6,280 bases of DNA, taken from contig CAZFQD010000123.1 of NCBI GenBank assembly GCA_964520885.1, positions 1 through 6,280 of the forward strand, read 5' to 3'. Numbering within the stretch: the first letter of the stretch is position 1; every line of letters begins with the position of its first letter. This DNA comes from CAZFQD01 sp964520885. GTDB lineage: Bacteria; Bacillota; Clostridia; Oscillospirales; SIG519. The notes under the pieces were generated by a model. That model was given only the letters and a program-made list of their open reading frames with translations, was not told the origin of the DNA and made no database searches. Below, piece after piece: positions 6,008-6,280 of this stretch. The translations under genes and the position numbers were made by a program.

Positions 6008-6280
6008 ACCGCTATTTCATTTTAAAGAAACAAAATGGGAAGTAATACCTGAGGAGTTCAGAAAATTTTCTGCAATAGGTATTTGTTTATTTTATTTAAG
6101 TGGCCTTGATGAATTATTTGATAATTTAGATGATTATAAAAGTAAGAATATACCTGTAGTTATTCAGGGGGAATTTTATATCAGCTATGAAAAAGAACCA
6201 ATGTTACCACCTCAATTACTTAAGGATATTAGCCATGTGCAAAACTCGCAAAGCAAAGTATTAATGCAGTTTTACAGGGC
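5961..6280 (+). CDS. Second GH98-like gene, 5' part only; probably disrupted
   Basis: The ATG at 5961 has the same leader as the first GH98-like gene, and the frame stays open for 106 codons to the window edge. It starts MSYKDILPRRIISNTQPLF as in the first copy and stays closely similar to about residue 90 (MLPPQLLKDI), with a variable patch at residues 41-55 that is 5 residues longer. After base 6230 the similarity stops abruptly: copy 1 continues FEKYPNVIAISCVEM, which contains the presumed catalytic E99, whereas here the frame reads SHVQNSQSKVLMQFYR. This suggests a deletion or insertion junction, so the product is probably non-functional unless the reading is restored beyond the window. 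No signal peptide is present. Confidence 0.75.
   Translation, partial: MSYKDILPRRIISNTQPLFHFKETKWEVIPEEFRKFSAIGICLFYLSGLDELFDNLDDYKSKNIPVVIQGEFYISYEKEPMLPPQLLKDISHVQNSQSKVLMQFYR

Overview
The window is AT-rich, with Firmicutes-type Shine-Dalgarno sites. A type I dockerin and a Gram-positive C-terminal anchor point to a gut- or rumen-type clostridial bacterium, perhaps Ruminococcus-like. That assignment is inferred from gene content; there is no rRNA or marker gene. All supported genes lie on the + strand.

Layout: (1) 2-1549 is the 3' part of a gene for a secreted protein with at least three copies of a ~161-residue beta-sandwich, carbohydrate-binding-like repeat, ending in a dockerin; a strong intrinsic terminator follows (1586-1620). 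(2) 1621-2021 is non-coding, with weak promoter candidates. (3) 2022-3737 is a complete gene: signal peptide, three repeats of the same family, a Ser/Asn-rich linker and a C-terminal membrane anchor. (4) 3738-3858 holds a long two-part hairpin and a Shine-Dalgarno site. (5) 3859-5511 encodes a GH98-like glycoside hydrolase with no signal peptide. (6) 5497-5841 is the broken 3' end of a second anchored repeat protein, with a frameshift and a sorting-like LPNIG motif. (7) 5842-5960 holds a second copy of the hairpin and leader. (8) 5961-6280 is the start of a second GH98-like gene, running off the window and probably disrupted.

Items 3-5 and 6-8 are the same cassette (anchored repeat protein, hairpin leader, GH98-like gene) present twice in tandem. 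The downstream copy has lost most of its repeat gene and appears rearranged in its GH98 gene. The repeat domain is delivered in two ways, by dockerin (cellulosome-like scaffold) and by membrane or wall anchor. A reasonable inference is a glycan-capture and glycan-cleavage locus aimed at host mucin or blood-group glycans or at plant xylan, the substrates known for GH98. The absent signal peptide on the GH98-like protein does not fit a simple extracellular model. The hairpin is the most interesting non-coding element: its two copies differ mostly by changes that keep G-U pairing in the + strand transcript.
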